Assembly (NCBI GenBank): GCA_947371645.1
Contig: CANBQJ010000025.1
Coordinates: forward strand, 1 to 27,727
DNA length: 27,727 nucleotides
From: Burkholderiales bacterium
Lineage (GTDB): Bacteria > Pseudomonadota > Gammaproteobacteria > Burkholderiales > Burkholderiaceae
Reading direction: 5' to 3'
Part shown: one piece after another, positions 8,225-16,147 of the stretch
Layout: the number at the start of each line of letters is the position of its first letter
Numbering within the stretch: the first letter of the stretch is position 1
The notes under the pieces: generated by a model
Database searches by the model: none
What the model was told of the DNA's origin: nothing
The model's input: only the letters and a program-made list of their open reading frames with translations
Position numbers and translations under genes: made by a program

Positions 8225-8630
8225 ACGGGGTGAGCGACGTGCCATAGAAGGTGTGCACACCGCCTGCCCAGGTCTTGTCCGACATGGACGGCCAGTGGGC
8301 CTTGTCGAAGCCCGGCGCGTCCTTCAAGGCGTCTTTGCTGACCTTGAGCGTGAAACGCTTGTGCTGGGTGTCCAGCGACAGCGCCGACCAGGGCACCGCG
8401 AACAGCTTGTCGCCCAGGCCCAGCACGCCGCCGTAGGACAGCACGGCGTAAGCCACATTGCCGGAGGCCATGTCGACCATGAGCTCCTTGATGTCGCCCA
8501 GCTTTTCTTTGTCGGTGTTGTAGACGTCGTTGCCCAGCAAGGTGTTGGCCCCCATCAGCGCGGGACCGGGGCCGTCTGAGGTGTTGGCATACATGCCGTA
8601 GCTGTCGCGGGTGACGTAATTGGTGGTCAT
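8220..8630 (-). CDS. PRC-barrel domain-containing protein
   Basis: 136 aa from the ATG at 8630. AGGA sits 6 bases upstream of this ATG but directly against an alternative ATG at 8636, so 8630 is preferred. Residues ~30-110 hold the PRC-barrel signature: LLGNDVYNTDKEKLGDIKEL, then VAYAVLSYGGVLGLGDKLFA and VPWSAL, followed by a substrate-like C-terminal tail with PGFDKAHWPSM. PRC-barrels are small beta-barrels found in photosynthetic reaction centre H subunits and in RimM. Single-domain versions are common beside CsbD, BON and DUF genes in stress loci. Cytoplasmic, since no signal peptide is visible. Probably the first gene of the minus-strand stress run ending at 7355. Confidence 0.88.
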   Translation of the reverse strand: MTTNYVTRDSYGMYANTSDGPGPALMGANTLLGNDVYNTDKEKLGDIKELMVDMASGNVAYAVLSYGGVLGLGDKLFAVPWSALSLDTQHKRFTLKVSKDALKDAPGFDKAHWPSMSDKTWAGGVHTFYGTSLTPS

Positions 8631-8701
8631 GAGCATTCCTGAGGTGGGTTGAAGGGACTGAGCGGCAGGCATCTGGCAAGCTGTGTGGCCATCTGGATGC
8701 A

Positions 8702-8711
8702 CTCAGCTGAG
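8702..8711. repeat. 10-bp palindrome between divergent genes
   Basis: CTCAGCTGAG is self-complementary and lies about 72 bases upstream of the PRC-barrel start and about 130 bases upstream of the methyltransferase start, in a ~210-base divergent gap. Possible operator; no clear -35/-10 pair could be assigned nearby. Confidence 0.2.
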
Positions 8712-8842
8712 AACCGAACCCCACGATATTTCGCCGCTGGCCCCGAGGTCTGTGCGCCAACGAACGCAGTGCGGCATGGCCTGCTGGCCGCAGCGGTCCG
8801 CGCGTGCGGCTTCTCTCTACACTGGGGGCCTTTGCCTGGTGG

Positions 8843-9628
8843 ATGCCCATGCCCCCTTCACCCCCTTCAGCCCCCGCCACCGCCTTGCCTGCCCTGTCTC
8901 ACCAGGCGCCTTTGCGCTGCAGCGCCTGTGGTGCCGACTCACCGCAGGCACTGGGCGACAAGGACTTTGCCTACAGCTGCAACGACCACTTCGCAGGGCA
9001 GGCGCAGTTCCCGGCGGCCAACGCCCCTGTGCGCTACCACCGGTGCGGCACCTGCCAGTTCACCTTCACGGTCGCGCTGGACGGCTGGTCGCCACAGGAC
9101 TTCAAGGCCCACATCTACAACGGCGACTATGTGCGTGCCGACCCTGTCTTCGTCGACGTGCGGCCCTTGCGCAACGCGCAGATGGTGGCCGCCTTGTGGA
9201 ACAGGGCCTTGCAGGACACCGTGGTGCTGGACTTTGGCGGAGGCGATGGTGCCTTCGCACGCAAGCTGGTGGCCATGGGGCACCGGTGTCACACCGTGGA
9301 CCTGTTCCATGGCGAAGACACACCCGGCTTGCTGAACAGCTACGACCTCATCACCTGCTTTGAGGTGATCGAGCATGTGCCCCATGCCGACCTCGACAGC
9401 TGGCTGGCCACCTTGCTCGGGCACCTGGGCCCGCAGGGCACCGTGCTCTTGAGCACCGAGCTGCTGGACGCCGACATGGCCTTGAGCAACTGGTACATCG
9501 CACCACGCAATGGCCACATCAGCCTGCACACGGCCGCCAGCCTGCGGGCCCTGGCCGCACGCCATGGCCTGAGCGTGTACAGCATCAACCACGAGATGCA
9601 TGTGCTGCGCAGGTCGGTGTCTGGTTGA
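8843..9628 (+). CDS. Class I SAM-dependent methyltransferase with N-terminal zinc-finger
   Basis: About 261 aa. The start is uncertain: ATG at 8843 or 8849, or a GTG at 8804. Near residue 25 a CSAC pair and about 45 residues later a CGTC pair form a probable zinc-binding treble-clef, as in zinc-finger plus methyltransferase C/O-methyltransferases. The Rossmann methyltransferase core follows: VVLDFGGGDGAFARKL (motif I, SAM binding), YDLITCFEVIEHVPH (the post-IV motif of class I enzymes) and LGPQGTVLLST. NGHISLHTAASLRALAARHG is the usual C-terminal segment. Substrate unknown; relatives include sugar and small-molecule methyltransferases. It stands alone in its direction, 94 bases before the hydrolase gene. 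Confidence 0.85.
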   Translation: MPMPPSPPSAPATALPALSHQAPLRCSACGADSPQALGDKDFAYSCNDHFAGQAQFPAANAPVRYHRCGTCQFTFTVALDGWSPQDFKAHIYNGDYVRADPVFVDVRPLRNAQMVAALWNRALQDTVVLDFGGGDGAFARKLVAMGHRCHTVDLFHGEDTPGLLNSYDLITCFEVIEHVPHADLDSWLATLLGHLGPQGTVLLSTELLDADMALSNWYIAPRNGHISLHTAASLRALAARHGLSVYSINHEMHVLRRSVSG

Positions 9629-9688
9629 GGGCTGACGTCCAGGCGCGCTGGCTCCGTGCGTTGAAGTACAGACCGGCCGCCGCCGTGC

Positions 9689-9706
9689 TGCAAGCATGCA
9701 CTTGCA
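9689..9706. repeat. Small hairpin in the leader of the hydrolase gene
   Basis: TGCAAG-CATGCA-CTTGCA has two 6-bp arms around a 6-base loop. It ends 2 bases before the AAGGA ribosome-binding site of the hydrolase gene, so it could influence translation. Weak evidence. Confidence 0.25.
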
Positions 9707-9722
9707 TCAAGGACCCATCCCC

Positions 9723-10868
9723 ATGAACCCCACATCAGCACCTTCACGCCGTTCCGGCCCGGTCGACGCCGACTTGGCCGAGCAGGCCCGCCCCGGACAC
9801 GGGGTGCCGTCGCAAGACCCGGACCCGGCCGCACAAGTTGCCCTGGATCCCGATGAAGCCCGCCGCGAGGCCAAGTCGACCTTGACGGGTGGCGGGCTGG
9901 TGGCCGGTGTGGCCACGGGTGCCGCCATCGGGGTGGCGATGGGCGGCCCGGTGGGGGTGGTGGTCGGGGCAACGGTGGGTGCCGTCGCGGGCGCACTGGG
10001 TGGCGCCGCCGCCGCGGCCGCAGTGGGCAGCGATGAAGCGCCCCGTGGGCGCGCGGCCTCCTCAAAAGGGGTTCGCCTTCACATTGAAGACAGCGGTGGC
10101 GAGGGCCGGCCGGTGGTGCTCATCCACGGCTGGCCGCTGTCGGCCGCCGCCTGGGCACCGCAGGTGTCGGTGCTGCGGGCCGCGGGCCACCGCGTGGTCG
10201 CCTATGACCGCCGTGGCTTTGGCCGCTCCGACAAGCCCGGATCCGGCTACGACTACGACACACTGGCCGATGACCTGCAGCGCGTGCTGGACACGTGCAA
10301 GCTGCAGGACGTGACGCTGGTGGGATTCTCGATGGGGGGTGGCGAGGTGGCGCGCTACATCACGCGGTTCGGCGAATCGCGGCTGCGCAGCGTGGTGTTT
10401 GCCTCAGCGGTGCCGCCCTGCCTGATGAAGTCGGCCGACAACCCGGAGGGGCCGCTCACGCCAGAAGACGCGCAAGAGAAGCGGCACGCGCTGGAAGGTG
10501 ACCGCAAGGCCTACTTCGATGGGTTCACCAAGACCTTCTTCTCGGCCCATGGTGAGTTGCTGGTGTCCGAGGCACAGCGTGCAGATGCCGTCGCCTTGTG
10601 CCTCCAGTCGGCTCCGCATGCGGCGCTGGCCTGCATGGATGCATTTGGCATGACCGACTTCCGTGCAGACTTGAAGAAGGTCACCGTGCCCACGCTGGTG
10701 ATCCATGGTGAGGCCGATGCGATCGTGCCCATCGAAGGGTCTGGCGAGCGCACCCACCGCGCCGTGCCCCACAGCAAGATGGTGCGGGTGCCGGGTGCGC
10801 CGCACGGGATGAACGTGTCCCACACCCAGGCGTTCAATGACGCGCTGCTGTCGTTCCTGCGGCCGTGA
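9723..10868 (+). CDS. Alpha/beta hydrolase with N-terminal glycine-zipper region
   Basis: 381 aa. AAGGA about 10 bases upstream supports the ATG at 9723 over an earlier in-frame ATG at 9696. Residues 1-50 are polar, with [12 protein letters not shown]. Residues ~55-100 are a Gly/Ala/Val zipper ([16 protein letters not shown], then [20 protein letters not shown]). The hydrolase domain begins near residue 115: oxyanion segment HGWPLS (~135-140), [12 protein letters not shown], nucleophile elbow GFSMGG with Ser203, acid Asp332 in HGEADAIVP, and His361 in GAPHG. This matches the non-heme chloroperoxidase/esterase group. The zipper could insert in or associate with membranes, tethering the enzyme. 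The last 35 bases overlap the convergent sugar dehydrogenase gene. Confidence 0.88.
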   Translation: MNPTSAPSRRSGPVDADLAEQARPGHGVPSQDPDPAAQVALDPDEARREAKSTLTGGGLVAGVATGAAIGVAMGGPVGVVVGATVGAVAGALGGAAAAAAVGSDEAPRGRAASSKGVRLHIEDSGGEGRPVVLIHGWPLSAAAWAPQVSVLRAAGHRVVAYDRRGFGRSDKPGSGYDYDTLADDLQRVLDTCKLQDVTLVGFSMGGGEVARYITRFGESRLRSVVFASAVPPCLMKSADNPEGPLTPEDAQEKRHALEGDRKAYFDGFTKTFFSAHGELLVSEAQRADAVALCLQSAPHAALACMDAFGMTDFRADLKKVTVPTLVIHGEADAIVPIEGSGERTHRAVPHSKMVRVPGAPHGMNVSHTQAFNDALLSFLRP

Positions 10869-12177
10869 CGCGCCAGACCACGTTGCCCACGTCGTCGGCC
10901 ACCAGCAAGGCGCCTTGCTGGTCGACGGCCACGCCCACAGGCCGCCCACTGGCATTGCCCTCGTCATCCAGGAAGCCGGTCAGCACATCCAGCGGTGCAG
11001 CGCCTGTAGGCCCTGGACCGTCGAAGGGCACGAAGATCACGCGGTAGCCACTGTGCGGCCGGCGGTTCCACGAACCGTGCTGGCCGACGAACATGCCGCT
11101 GGCGAAGCGCGCCGGCAAGGTGGTGCCGGCCGAGGCCGCCAGCCCCAGTGAGGCGGTGTGCGGCCCCAGCGCGTAGTCCGGCACCAGCGCACTGGCGACA
11201 AGCTCTGGCCGCTGCGGCTCGACGCGCACATCCAGGTGGCTGCCGAAGTAGCTGTACGGCCAGCCGTAAAAGCCGCCGTCACGCACCGAGGTCAGGTAGT
11301 CGGGCACCAGGTCACTGCCGATCTCATCGCGCTCGTTGACCACGGTCCACAAGGCACCGCCAGGCGCCCAAGCCATGCCATTGGGGTTGCGCAGACCGCT
11401 GGCGTACACGCGGTGGTCACCGGTCGCGGTGTCCACCTCCCAGATGGCGGCACGTTCGGCTTCCACGGCCATGCCGTTTTCGGCCACATTGCTGTTGGAG
11501 CCCACGCTCACGTAGAGCTTGCGGCCATCGGCGCTGGCCAGCAGGCTCTTGGTCCAGTGGTGGTTGATGGACCCGGCAGGCAACTTCGCAATGACCACGC
11601 CGGGCGAGGTGATCCGGGTGAGCCCCGGTGTCCAGGTGAAGCGCAGGATGGCGTCGGTGTTGGCGACGTAGAGGTCTGTGCCCACCAGGGCCATGCCAAA
11701 GGGCGCGTTCAGCCCCTCCAGCAGCACGCTGCGGACGTCGGCCACGCCGGTGCCATGGCTGTCGCGCAGCAGGGTGATGCGGTTGGCGCTGGGCACCGCC
11801 GCGCCGGCACGCTTCATCACCATGCCCATGATGGTGGCGCGCAGGCCCTGGCCATCGCCGGGCCGCGCCGGTGCGTTGGTCTCGGCCACGAGCACATCGC
11901 CGTTGGGCAACACGAGCAGCCACCGCGGGTGGTCCAGGCCGCTGGCAAAGGCCGCAACGCGCAGGTCCTCGGCCGCCTTGGGTGTGGCACCCGCCTGCCA
12001 GGCGCGGGCCGGCGCGATGTTCACGGTGGGGATCAGCGTCGGGTGCGGTGCCACCCACCGGGGCTGCAGCCCGGTGCCTTCGGCCACAGACAGCAGAGCG
12101 GTATCGCCGCAGGCGGCCAGCATCAAGCTGGGCGCTGCCATGGCCATGGCGATGGCAGCAAAGGTGGTGCATTTCAC
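10834..12177 (-). CDS. PQQ-dependent sugar dehydrogenase-type lipoprotein (sorbosone dehydrogenase family)
   Basis: About 447 aa from a GTG at 12177, which has GGGAG about 7 bases upstream and yields a short signal with lipobox LMLAAC. Longer upstream frames have no such signal. The six-bladed propeller motifs are clear: [73 protein letters not shown] and [12 protein letters not shown], then QHGSWNR. These match the soluble glucose/L-sorbosone dehydrogenase family that uses PQQ in the periplasm. Whether PQQ and a sugar are truly used is not shown. The 3' end overlaps the convergent hydrolase gene by 35 bases; the 5' side faces a divergent gene across ~158 bases. Confidence 0.88.
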   Translation of the reverse strand: MKCTTFAAIAMAMAAPSLMLAACGDTALLSVAEGTGLQPRWVAPHPTLIPTVNIAPARAWQAGATPKAAEDLRVAAFASGLDHPRWLLVLPNGDVLVAETNAPARPGDGQGLRATIMGMVMKRAGAAVPSANRITLLRDSHGTGVADVRSVLLEGLNAPFGMALVGTDLYVANTDAILRFTWTPGLTRITSPGVVIAKLPAGSINHHWTKSLLASADGRKLYVSVGSNSNVAENGMAVEAERAAIWEVDTATGDHRVYASGLRNPNGMAWAPGGALWTVVNERDEIGSDLVPDYLTSVRDGGFYGWPYSYFGSHLDVRVEPQRPELVASALVPDYALGPHTASLGLAASAGTTLPARFASGMFVGQHGSWNRRPHSGYRVIFVPFDGPGPTGAAPLDVLTGFLDDEGNASGRPVGVAVDQQGALLVADDVGNVVWRVTAAGTTAARH

Positions 12178-12229
12178 ATCGGGCTCCCGGGCGGCATCCG
12201 CCAGCGCACACCCTGGCCGCATCCCCGCC

Positions 12230-12280
12230 TGCGGTCTGTGCGGGGGCGCACCCTGGCCGTTCGGCAACGCACAGACCGCA
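12230..12280. promoter_or_regulatory. 13-bp perfect inverted repeat in a divergent intergenic region
   Basis: TGCGGTCTGTGCG at 12230-12242 is exactly complementary to CGCACAGACCGCA at 12268-12280, with a 25-base spacer. It is centred between the sugar dehydrogenase start (12177, minus) and the start at 12336 (plus). An 11-bp direct repeat, CACCCTGGCCG, occurs at 12209-12219 and again at 12249-12259, the latter inside the spacer. Size and position fit a shared operator or a leader hairpin. The regulator is unknown. Confidence 0.45.
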
Positions 12281-12335
12281 TGCCGTCGCGGGCCGACGAT
12301 GACCACACCACCTTGCACACGAGGATGCGCACACC

Positions 12336-12830
12336 ATGACCACGCCTGCACCCGAGCTTGATGCCGACAGCCGATCCGGCTTGTCGGTTGCGCACGCCGA
12401 TGACAAGGCGGGCGGTGGCGCCGAGATCATCGACGCCGCAGCCGCCAACGACCTGCCCACGTCCTTCGGCGTGTTCAAGCCCGTTGGCCACGTGATGCTG
12501 GGCTTGCCGACGCAGGCACAGCTCAACGCCCTGGTCACGGCCCTGAGTGAGGCCGGATGGCCCAAGTCGGCGCTGCGGCAGTTCTCACCCCAGGACAGCG
12601 AGGCCGAGTTGCAGGCCATGGTCGACAAGGCCGGTGTCCTGGCGGGCTTTGGCTACGAGATCACGGTGCTGCGGCGCTACGTGAGCCTCACGCAGGCGGG
12701 CTACCGCTGGCTGCTGGTCCAGGCCGATGACCTCGTGCACGCCTCGGCAGCCGCGAAGCTTGCCCATGAGGGCGGCGCCACGCTGGGCATCTACTACCGA
12801 ACGCTCGCGATCGAAGAGCTGATCCACTGA
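12336..12830 (+). CDS. Uncharacterised soluble protein, possibly stress-related
   Basis: 164 aa, no signal peptide or membrane helix. GAGG lies about 10 bases upstream of the ATG. The first ~45 residues are polar and probably disordered. Then [18 protein letters not shown] starts a compact alpha/beta domain: a helix ([15 protein letters not shown]), [13 protein letters not shown], a helix, [28 protein letters not shown] and a final [15 protein letters not shown]. The layout of two related beta-alpha units with a Gly-rich turn recalls general-stress-protein domains that sense or bind small ligands, but this is only a structural impression. Conserved-looking in Burkholderiales, function unknown. 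It is divergent from the sugar dehydrogenase and followed by a hairpin. Confidence 0.75.
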   Translation: MTTPAPELDADSRSGLSVAHADDKAGGGAEIIDAAAANDLPTSFGVFKPVGHVMLGLPTQAQLNALVTALSEAGWPKSALRQFSPQDSEAELQAMVDKAGVLAGFGYEITVLRRYVSLTQAGYRWLLVQADDLVHASAAAKLAHEGGATLGIYYRTLAIEELIH

Positions 12831-12852
12831 GGCCCAGCTCAGCGCCTGGGCC
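12831..12852 (+). terminator. Hairpin directly after the stop codon at 12830
   Basis: GGCCCAG-CTCAGCGC-CTGGGCC: a 7-bp stem with an 8-base loop starting at the first base after the TGA. There is no U-run, so this is a possible intrinsic or Rho-assisted end for the upstream transcript. The promoter-like sequence for the next operon begins about 45 bases further on. Confidence 0.35.
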
Positions 12853-12896
12853 GCCAGCTGAGGCCAATGCCGATGGGCATCGTGGCAAGGGCGCAC

Positions 12897-12925
12897 TTGA
12901 CACGGCAACGCACACCCCCAACAAT
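12897..12925 (+). promoter_or_regulatory. Sigma-70-type promoter candidate for the membrane protein-SDR-XRE operon
   Basis: A perfect TTGACA at 12897-12902, then 17 bases, then AACAAT at 12920-12925 (four of six matches to TATAAT). Transcription would start near 12932, about 25 bases before the ATG at 12958. TGTCAA at 12925-12930 mirrors the -35 element. Confidence 0.5.
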
Positions 12926-12928
12926 GTC

Positions 12929-12938
12929 AAGCATGCTT
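12929..12938. promoter_or_regulatory. Operator-like palindrome at the likely transcription start
   Basis: AAGCATGCTT is a perfect 10-bp palindrome overlapping the expected +1 of the promoter at 12897-12925. A small XRE regulator is encoded as the last gene of the same operon, so autoregulation at this site is plausible but inferred. Confidence 0.35.
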
Positions 12939-12957
12939 TACATCACGGGGCTTGATC

Positions 12958-13356
12958 ATGCTTGAAGAAAATGCCGCCAGGGTGCAACTGCGCTACTTGA
13001 GCAAAGTGCTGCTGGGCCTGGGCTTGTTGGGTCTGGAACTGTTGATCGCGCTGGGCCTTCCCGAGGCGGCGATGGGCGCCACCGCACGCCAAGGCGTGAT
13101 CGCCGTGCTGGTCTTGTCCATGGGCCTGCAGCTGCAGTGGGCCCGTTGGCTGTACGGCCGTGCCGATGAGCTTCGGCAGGCCATCCACCGCCAGGCGTCT
13201 GCCAACACCCTGCCCTGGCTGGCCGCGGCCAGTGGCGTCGCGGGGGTGCTGCAGGCCAACGGTGTCATCCCTGTCTACAACGAGTTCTGGACCTTGGGCC
13301 TGCTGCTGGCCCTGTGGGGCGTGCAACTGATGTGGGCAGACCGCCCCCACCACTGA
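12958..13356 (+). CDS. Small integral membrane protein, operon partner of an XRE regulator
   Basis: 132 aa from the ATG at 12958, with a GGGG about 9 bases upstream. It has four hydrophobic segments at ~12-33, 42-60, 82-100 and 108-127. Between the second and third lies a conserved-looking cytoplasmic loop, ADELRQAIHRQAS, similar to the D-E-R-x-x-x-I-x-R-x-A loop of small membrane proteins often paired with YozG-like XRE regulators. That pairing is seen in many bacteria; a function is not established. The next gene follows after 16 bases. No enzymatic motif is visible. Confidence 0.8.
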   Translation: MLEENAARVQLRYLSKVLLGLGLLGLELLIALGLPEAAMGATARQGVIAVLVLSMGLQLQWARWLYGRADELRQAIHRQASANTLPWLAAASGVAGVLQANGVIPVYNEFWTLGLLLALWGVQLMWADRPHH

Positions 13357-13372
13357 GATTGAGCGCAGCCAC

Positions 13373-14419
13373 ATGAACCAGACCATCCTCGTGACCGGCG
13401 CCGCCGGCTACCTTGCCTCGTGGGTCGTGCAAGGCCTGCTCCAAAGCGGGCACACCGTGCACGGCACCGTCCGCAGCCTGGCCGATGGGCCCAAGCTCCG
13501 GCACTTGCACGCGCTCGCCGGCCAGCACCCCGGTCGCTTGCGCCTCTTCGAGGCCGACCTCCTTCAGGCCCATGGCTTTGACGAGGCGATCCGCGGCTGC
13601 TCGCTCGTGATCCACCTGGCGTCCCCCTACTTCCTGGACAAACCCCAGGACGTGCAGCGCCAGCTGGTCGACCCTGCGGTGCAAGGCACGCTCAATGTGC
13701 TGGCGTCGGTCGAACGCGAGCCCGGCGTCAGGCGTGTCGTGCTCACCAGCAGCGTCGTGGCGCTGTACAACGATGCCTGCGACCTGGCCCAGGTCGAAGG
13801 CCACATGGTCCGCGAGTCCGACCTCAACCCCAACACCGATGCGCAGCACAACAGCTACGCCTATTCGAAGACGGTGGCAGAACAGGCCGCCTGGGCGCAG
13901 CAGCGCCAGCAGCAGCGCTGGGAGCTCATCACCATCCACCCCGGCGCGATCTTCGGCCCTTCGCTGTCGGCGCGGACGGACGCGACCAGCGTCGACATGG
14001 CCGTGCAGTTCCTCAACGGCTCCTTCCGCACGGGCGTGCCCCGCCTGACGCTGGGCGTGGTGGACGTGCGCGACGTGGCCCTGGCCCACCAGCGCGCCGC
14101 GCTGACACCCAGCGCCCATGGCCGCTACATCGTGGTGGCGCAGTCTTTGCGCCTTCTGGAGATGGCCCGGCTGATGCAGGCCGAGGCAGCGGGGTTGAAG
14201 AACAAGCTGCCGCGCAGCGAGGCGCCCAAGTGGCTGATGTGGCTGGTGGCGCCATGGGTGGGCCTGGAGCGCGCCTATGTGGCCCGCAATGTGGGCTTTG
14301 ACATCCGCTTCGACAACACCCGCAGCATGCATGAACTGGGCTTGGCCTACCGCAGCCCTGAACAGACGCTGAACGACCACGTGGCGCAGATCGCCGCCGA
14401 TGGCCTGGTGGCGGCATGA
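13373..14419 (+). CDS. Extended SDR family NAD(P)-dependent reductase/epimerase
   Basis: 348 aa. The N-terminal Rossmann motif is [16 protein letters not shown] (GxxGxxx, ~9-15), followed by HLASPYF at ~81-87, the catalytic Ser in VVLTSSVVA (~126/127) and YAYSK with Tyr162 and Lys166. This order, with VQGTLNVL and HPGAIFGPS, matches the dihydroflavonol-4-reductase/GRE2-type aldehyde reductase branch of extended SDRs. It probably reduces an aldehyde or ketone with NADPH in the cytoplasm; the substrate is unknown. The gene is tightly packed: 16 bases after the membrane protein gene and overlapping the XRE gene by four bases (ATGA). Confidence 0.9.
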   Translation: MNQTILVTGAAGYLASWVVQGLLQSGHTVHGTVRSLADGPKLRHLHALAGQHPGRLRLFEADLLQAHGFDEAIRGCSLVIHLASPYFLDKPQDVQRQLVDPAVQGTLNVLASVEREPGVRRVVLTSSVVALYNDACDLAQVEGHMVRESDLNPNTDAQHNSYAYSKTVAEQAAWAQQRQQQRWELITIHPGAIFGPSLSARTDATSVDMAVQFLNGSFRTGVPRLTLGVVDVRDVALAHQRAALTPSAHGRYIVVAQSLRLLEMARLMQAEAAGLKNKLPRSEAPKWLMWLVAPWVGLERAYVARNVGFDIRFDNTRSMHELGLAYRSPEQTLNDHVAQIAADGLVAA

Positions 14420-14607
14420 AGAACCGCTTGCGCGAACTGCGGCAAGCGCGTGAACTGACCCAGCAGCAGCTGGCCGATGCACTGCAGGTCAGCCGCCAGA
14501 CAGTGATCTCGATTGAGGGCGGCAAGTACGACCCCAGCCTGCCGCTGGCCTTTCGCATCGCGCGCTTCCTGAAGGTGCGGATCGAAGACGTGTTCGATGA
14601 CGGCTGA
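14416..14607 (+). CDS. YozG-like helix-turn-helix XRE regulator
   Basis: 63 aa, a single Cro/CI-type HTH domain covering almost the whole protein: [19 protein letters not shown], then the recognition helix [18 protein letters not shown], and [17 protein letters not shown]. This is the compact YozG/YgzD type of XRE protein. Its ATG overlaps the SDR stop by four bases, so translational coupling is likely. It ends 24 bases before a convergent gene. It is the obvious candidate to bind the palindrome at 12929-12938. Confidence 0.93.
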   Translation: MKNRLRELRQARELTQQQLADALQVSRQTVISIEGGKYDPSLPLAFRIARFLKVRIEDVFDDG

Positions 14608-14631
14608 CCAGGCGGCGCACAGGGCCGATGG

Positions 14632-16128
14632 CTAGCGCGCCGGCTTCCAGTCTTCGTTGGGCAGCGCGATGGGCTGGCTGCAGTCGAAGGTCTCGTTGCC
14701 GAACCTGCAGTCCCCCGGGTCCAGCATGAACCAGGTGTAGGGTTGGTCATCCGCCCAGACATAGCCGCGGTCCGCGGGCCTGGCGCTGATGCCCTCGGCC
14801 TTGAACAGCCTGGCCCCCGTGTCGATGAACCCTGTGCGCTGAAGGTGAACGGTCTTGAACGGCCGCGTGCTGCGGTAGACCTTCCTCATGACGCCGGCCG
14901 CATTGGGCTCATCGGCTGGCGACCCCAGCGCGTCCAGGGGCACGGGGATGCTGGCACCACAAGGGAAGGCGCCCACACGCCAGGGGCTGGCCACGCCACC
15001 TGAGGGCAGGCACTGCTGCGGGTCGAACCTCAACCAGACGTGCGGTGTGGACAGGCTCACCTTGGACAGCAGGGCCGCGTCTTTGGGCGACAGGTCCAGC
15101 CAGGCCACCCCGCCGGGAATGTCCACCTCTTGCGGCATGCCCACCGCGTGCAACGCCACCTTCGCAGGCAGCGACACGATGGCATCGGGCGCCCGGCCCG
15201 CCGGCGACCTGCCGACTGCGCTGGCCGTGCGGGACGGGTCTGGCGCGGGTGCCGGCGCCACGGCGGCCATCACACGCGCCACCACGTCCGGCTTGTCCAG
15301 ATCCCCGACGCCATAGCCCATGGCGTTCACCTGCCGGAGCACCGCGGCCTGGTCCTGGTAGTAGGTGGCCATCCGCACGTCATCCCACAGGTAGAGCGTG
15401 GTCGACTTCAGGTAGTTGATGTTGCCGGGCTCCGACTCGATGTGGGCATGCACCACCACGCCGCCCTTGGCATTGCCCAGGTCCGACGGGATGTTGGACA
15501 CCGTGAACTCGCGGCCTGTGCCCATCTGGTTGCGCAGCGGCCCGCTGGCACCCCACCGCCACTCCAGCAAAGCCACGTTGCCGGGCATCTCGCCACTGAT
15601 CCTGCGCAGCGTCAGGTCCACGTTTTCTGCACGCGCCACATCGGCAGAAAACCTGTCGATGAGCCCACCGATGGCCGCCTTGACAGGCAGGTTGTCGCCG
15701 CAATGGCCGGTGTACTTCTCGATGTAGGCCACTTGAGGGGCCTTGAGGTCGGCGGTGAACAAGACGGTGGTGTTGCTCAACGGCGCCTTCGACTTTCGAA
15801 AGGGCGAGCACCCCAAAGCTTCAGCAGTCGGGCCAACCGACAGGGCCGCGAAGATGTCGACGTCTGCGGGCCGCAGTGCCTGCCTGGGCACCATCACCAG
15901 GCCGTGCATGGCCACGTAGCCGGCATAGATGTCAACGGGCTTGTCGGACGGGTTGGCTTTTTTCAAGGCCGCCAGGGCCTCGGCCTTGCTCATGCCCAGG
16001 CGCACGCCGTCGATGTTCAGCGTGGCGACCTCGGCGGCCCCTGCGGCAGACGTGGCCATGAACAGGGCGAGGAGGCCCCAACGGAACTTCAACGGGGCGT
16101 TCAACAGGGCGTTCACTGGGGGCTTCAT
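14632..16128 (-). CDS. Secreted protein of unknown function with duplicated C-terminal Cys motif
   Basis: 498 aa from the ATG at 16128 (AAGG about 8 bases upstream). Residues ~1-32 are a signal peptide ending SAAGAAEV. The next segment, IDGVRLGMSKAEALAALKKA, resembles a short helical module common in periplasmic proteins. Residues ~70-310 are a mixed domain with a few Cys residues (GCSPF, GHCGDN). A Pro/Ala linker (APAPAPDPS) follows. The final ~190 residues appear to hold two copies of a unit ending W(L/F)xxDPxxC...F(P/D)C(G/S)xxIxxP, at about residues 380-410 and 465-490. I recognise no family. The start lies 19 bases after the PH-domain membrane protein gene, so both are probably one operon. 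Confidence 0.78.
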   Translation of the reverse strand: MKPPVNALLNAPLKFRWGLLALFMATSAAGAAEVATLNIDGVRLGMSKAEALAALKKANPSDKPVDIYAGYVAMHGLVMVPRQALRPADVDIFAALSVGPTAEALGCSPFRKSKAPLSNTTVLFTADLKAPQVAYIEKYTGHCGDNLPVKAAIGGLIDRFSADVARAENVDLTLRRISGEMPGNVALLEWRWGASGPLRNQMGTGREFTVSNIPSDLGNAKGGVVVHAHIESEPGNINYLKSTTLYLWDDVRMATYYQDQAAVLRQVNAMGYGVGDLDKPDVVARVMAAVAPAPAPDPSRTASAVGRSPAGRAPDAIVSLPAKVALHAVGMPQEVDIPGGVAWLDLSPKDAALLSKVSLSTPHVWLRFDPQQCLPSGGVASPWRVGAFPCGASIPVPLDALGSPADEPNAAGVMRKVYRSTRPFKTVHLQRTGFIDTGARLFKAEGISARPADRGYVWADDQPYTWFMLDPGDCRFGNETFDCSQPIALPNEDWKPAR

Positions 16129-16147
16129 GGCGCGCCTTGCCTGGTGT

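Noticed and set aside
13265..14482. 405-aa open frame on the minus strand across the SDR gene
   Set aside because: A GC3-driven shadow: the plus strand has intact GxxGxxx and YxxxK motifs and operon spacing, while this frame is His/Arg/Gly-rich and lacks any domain.
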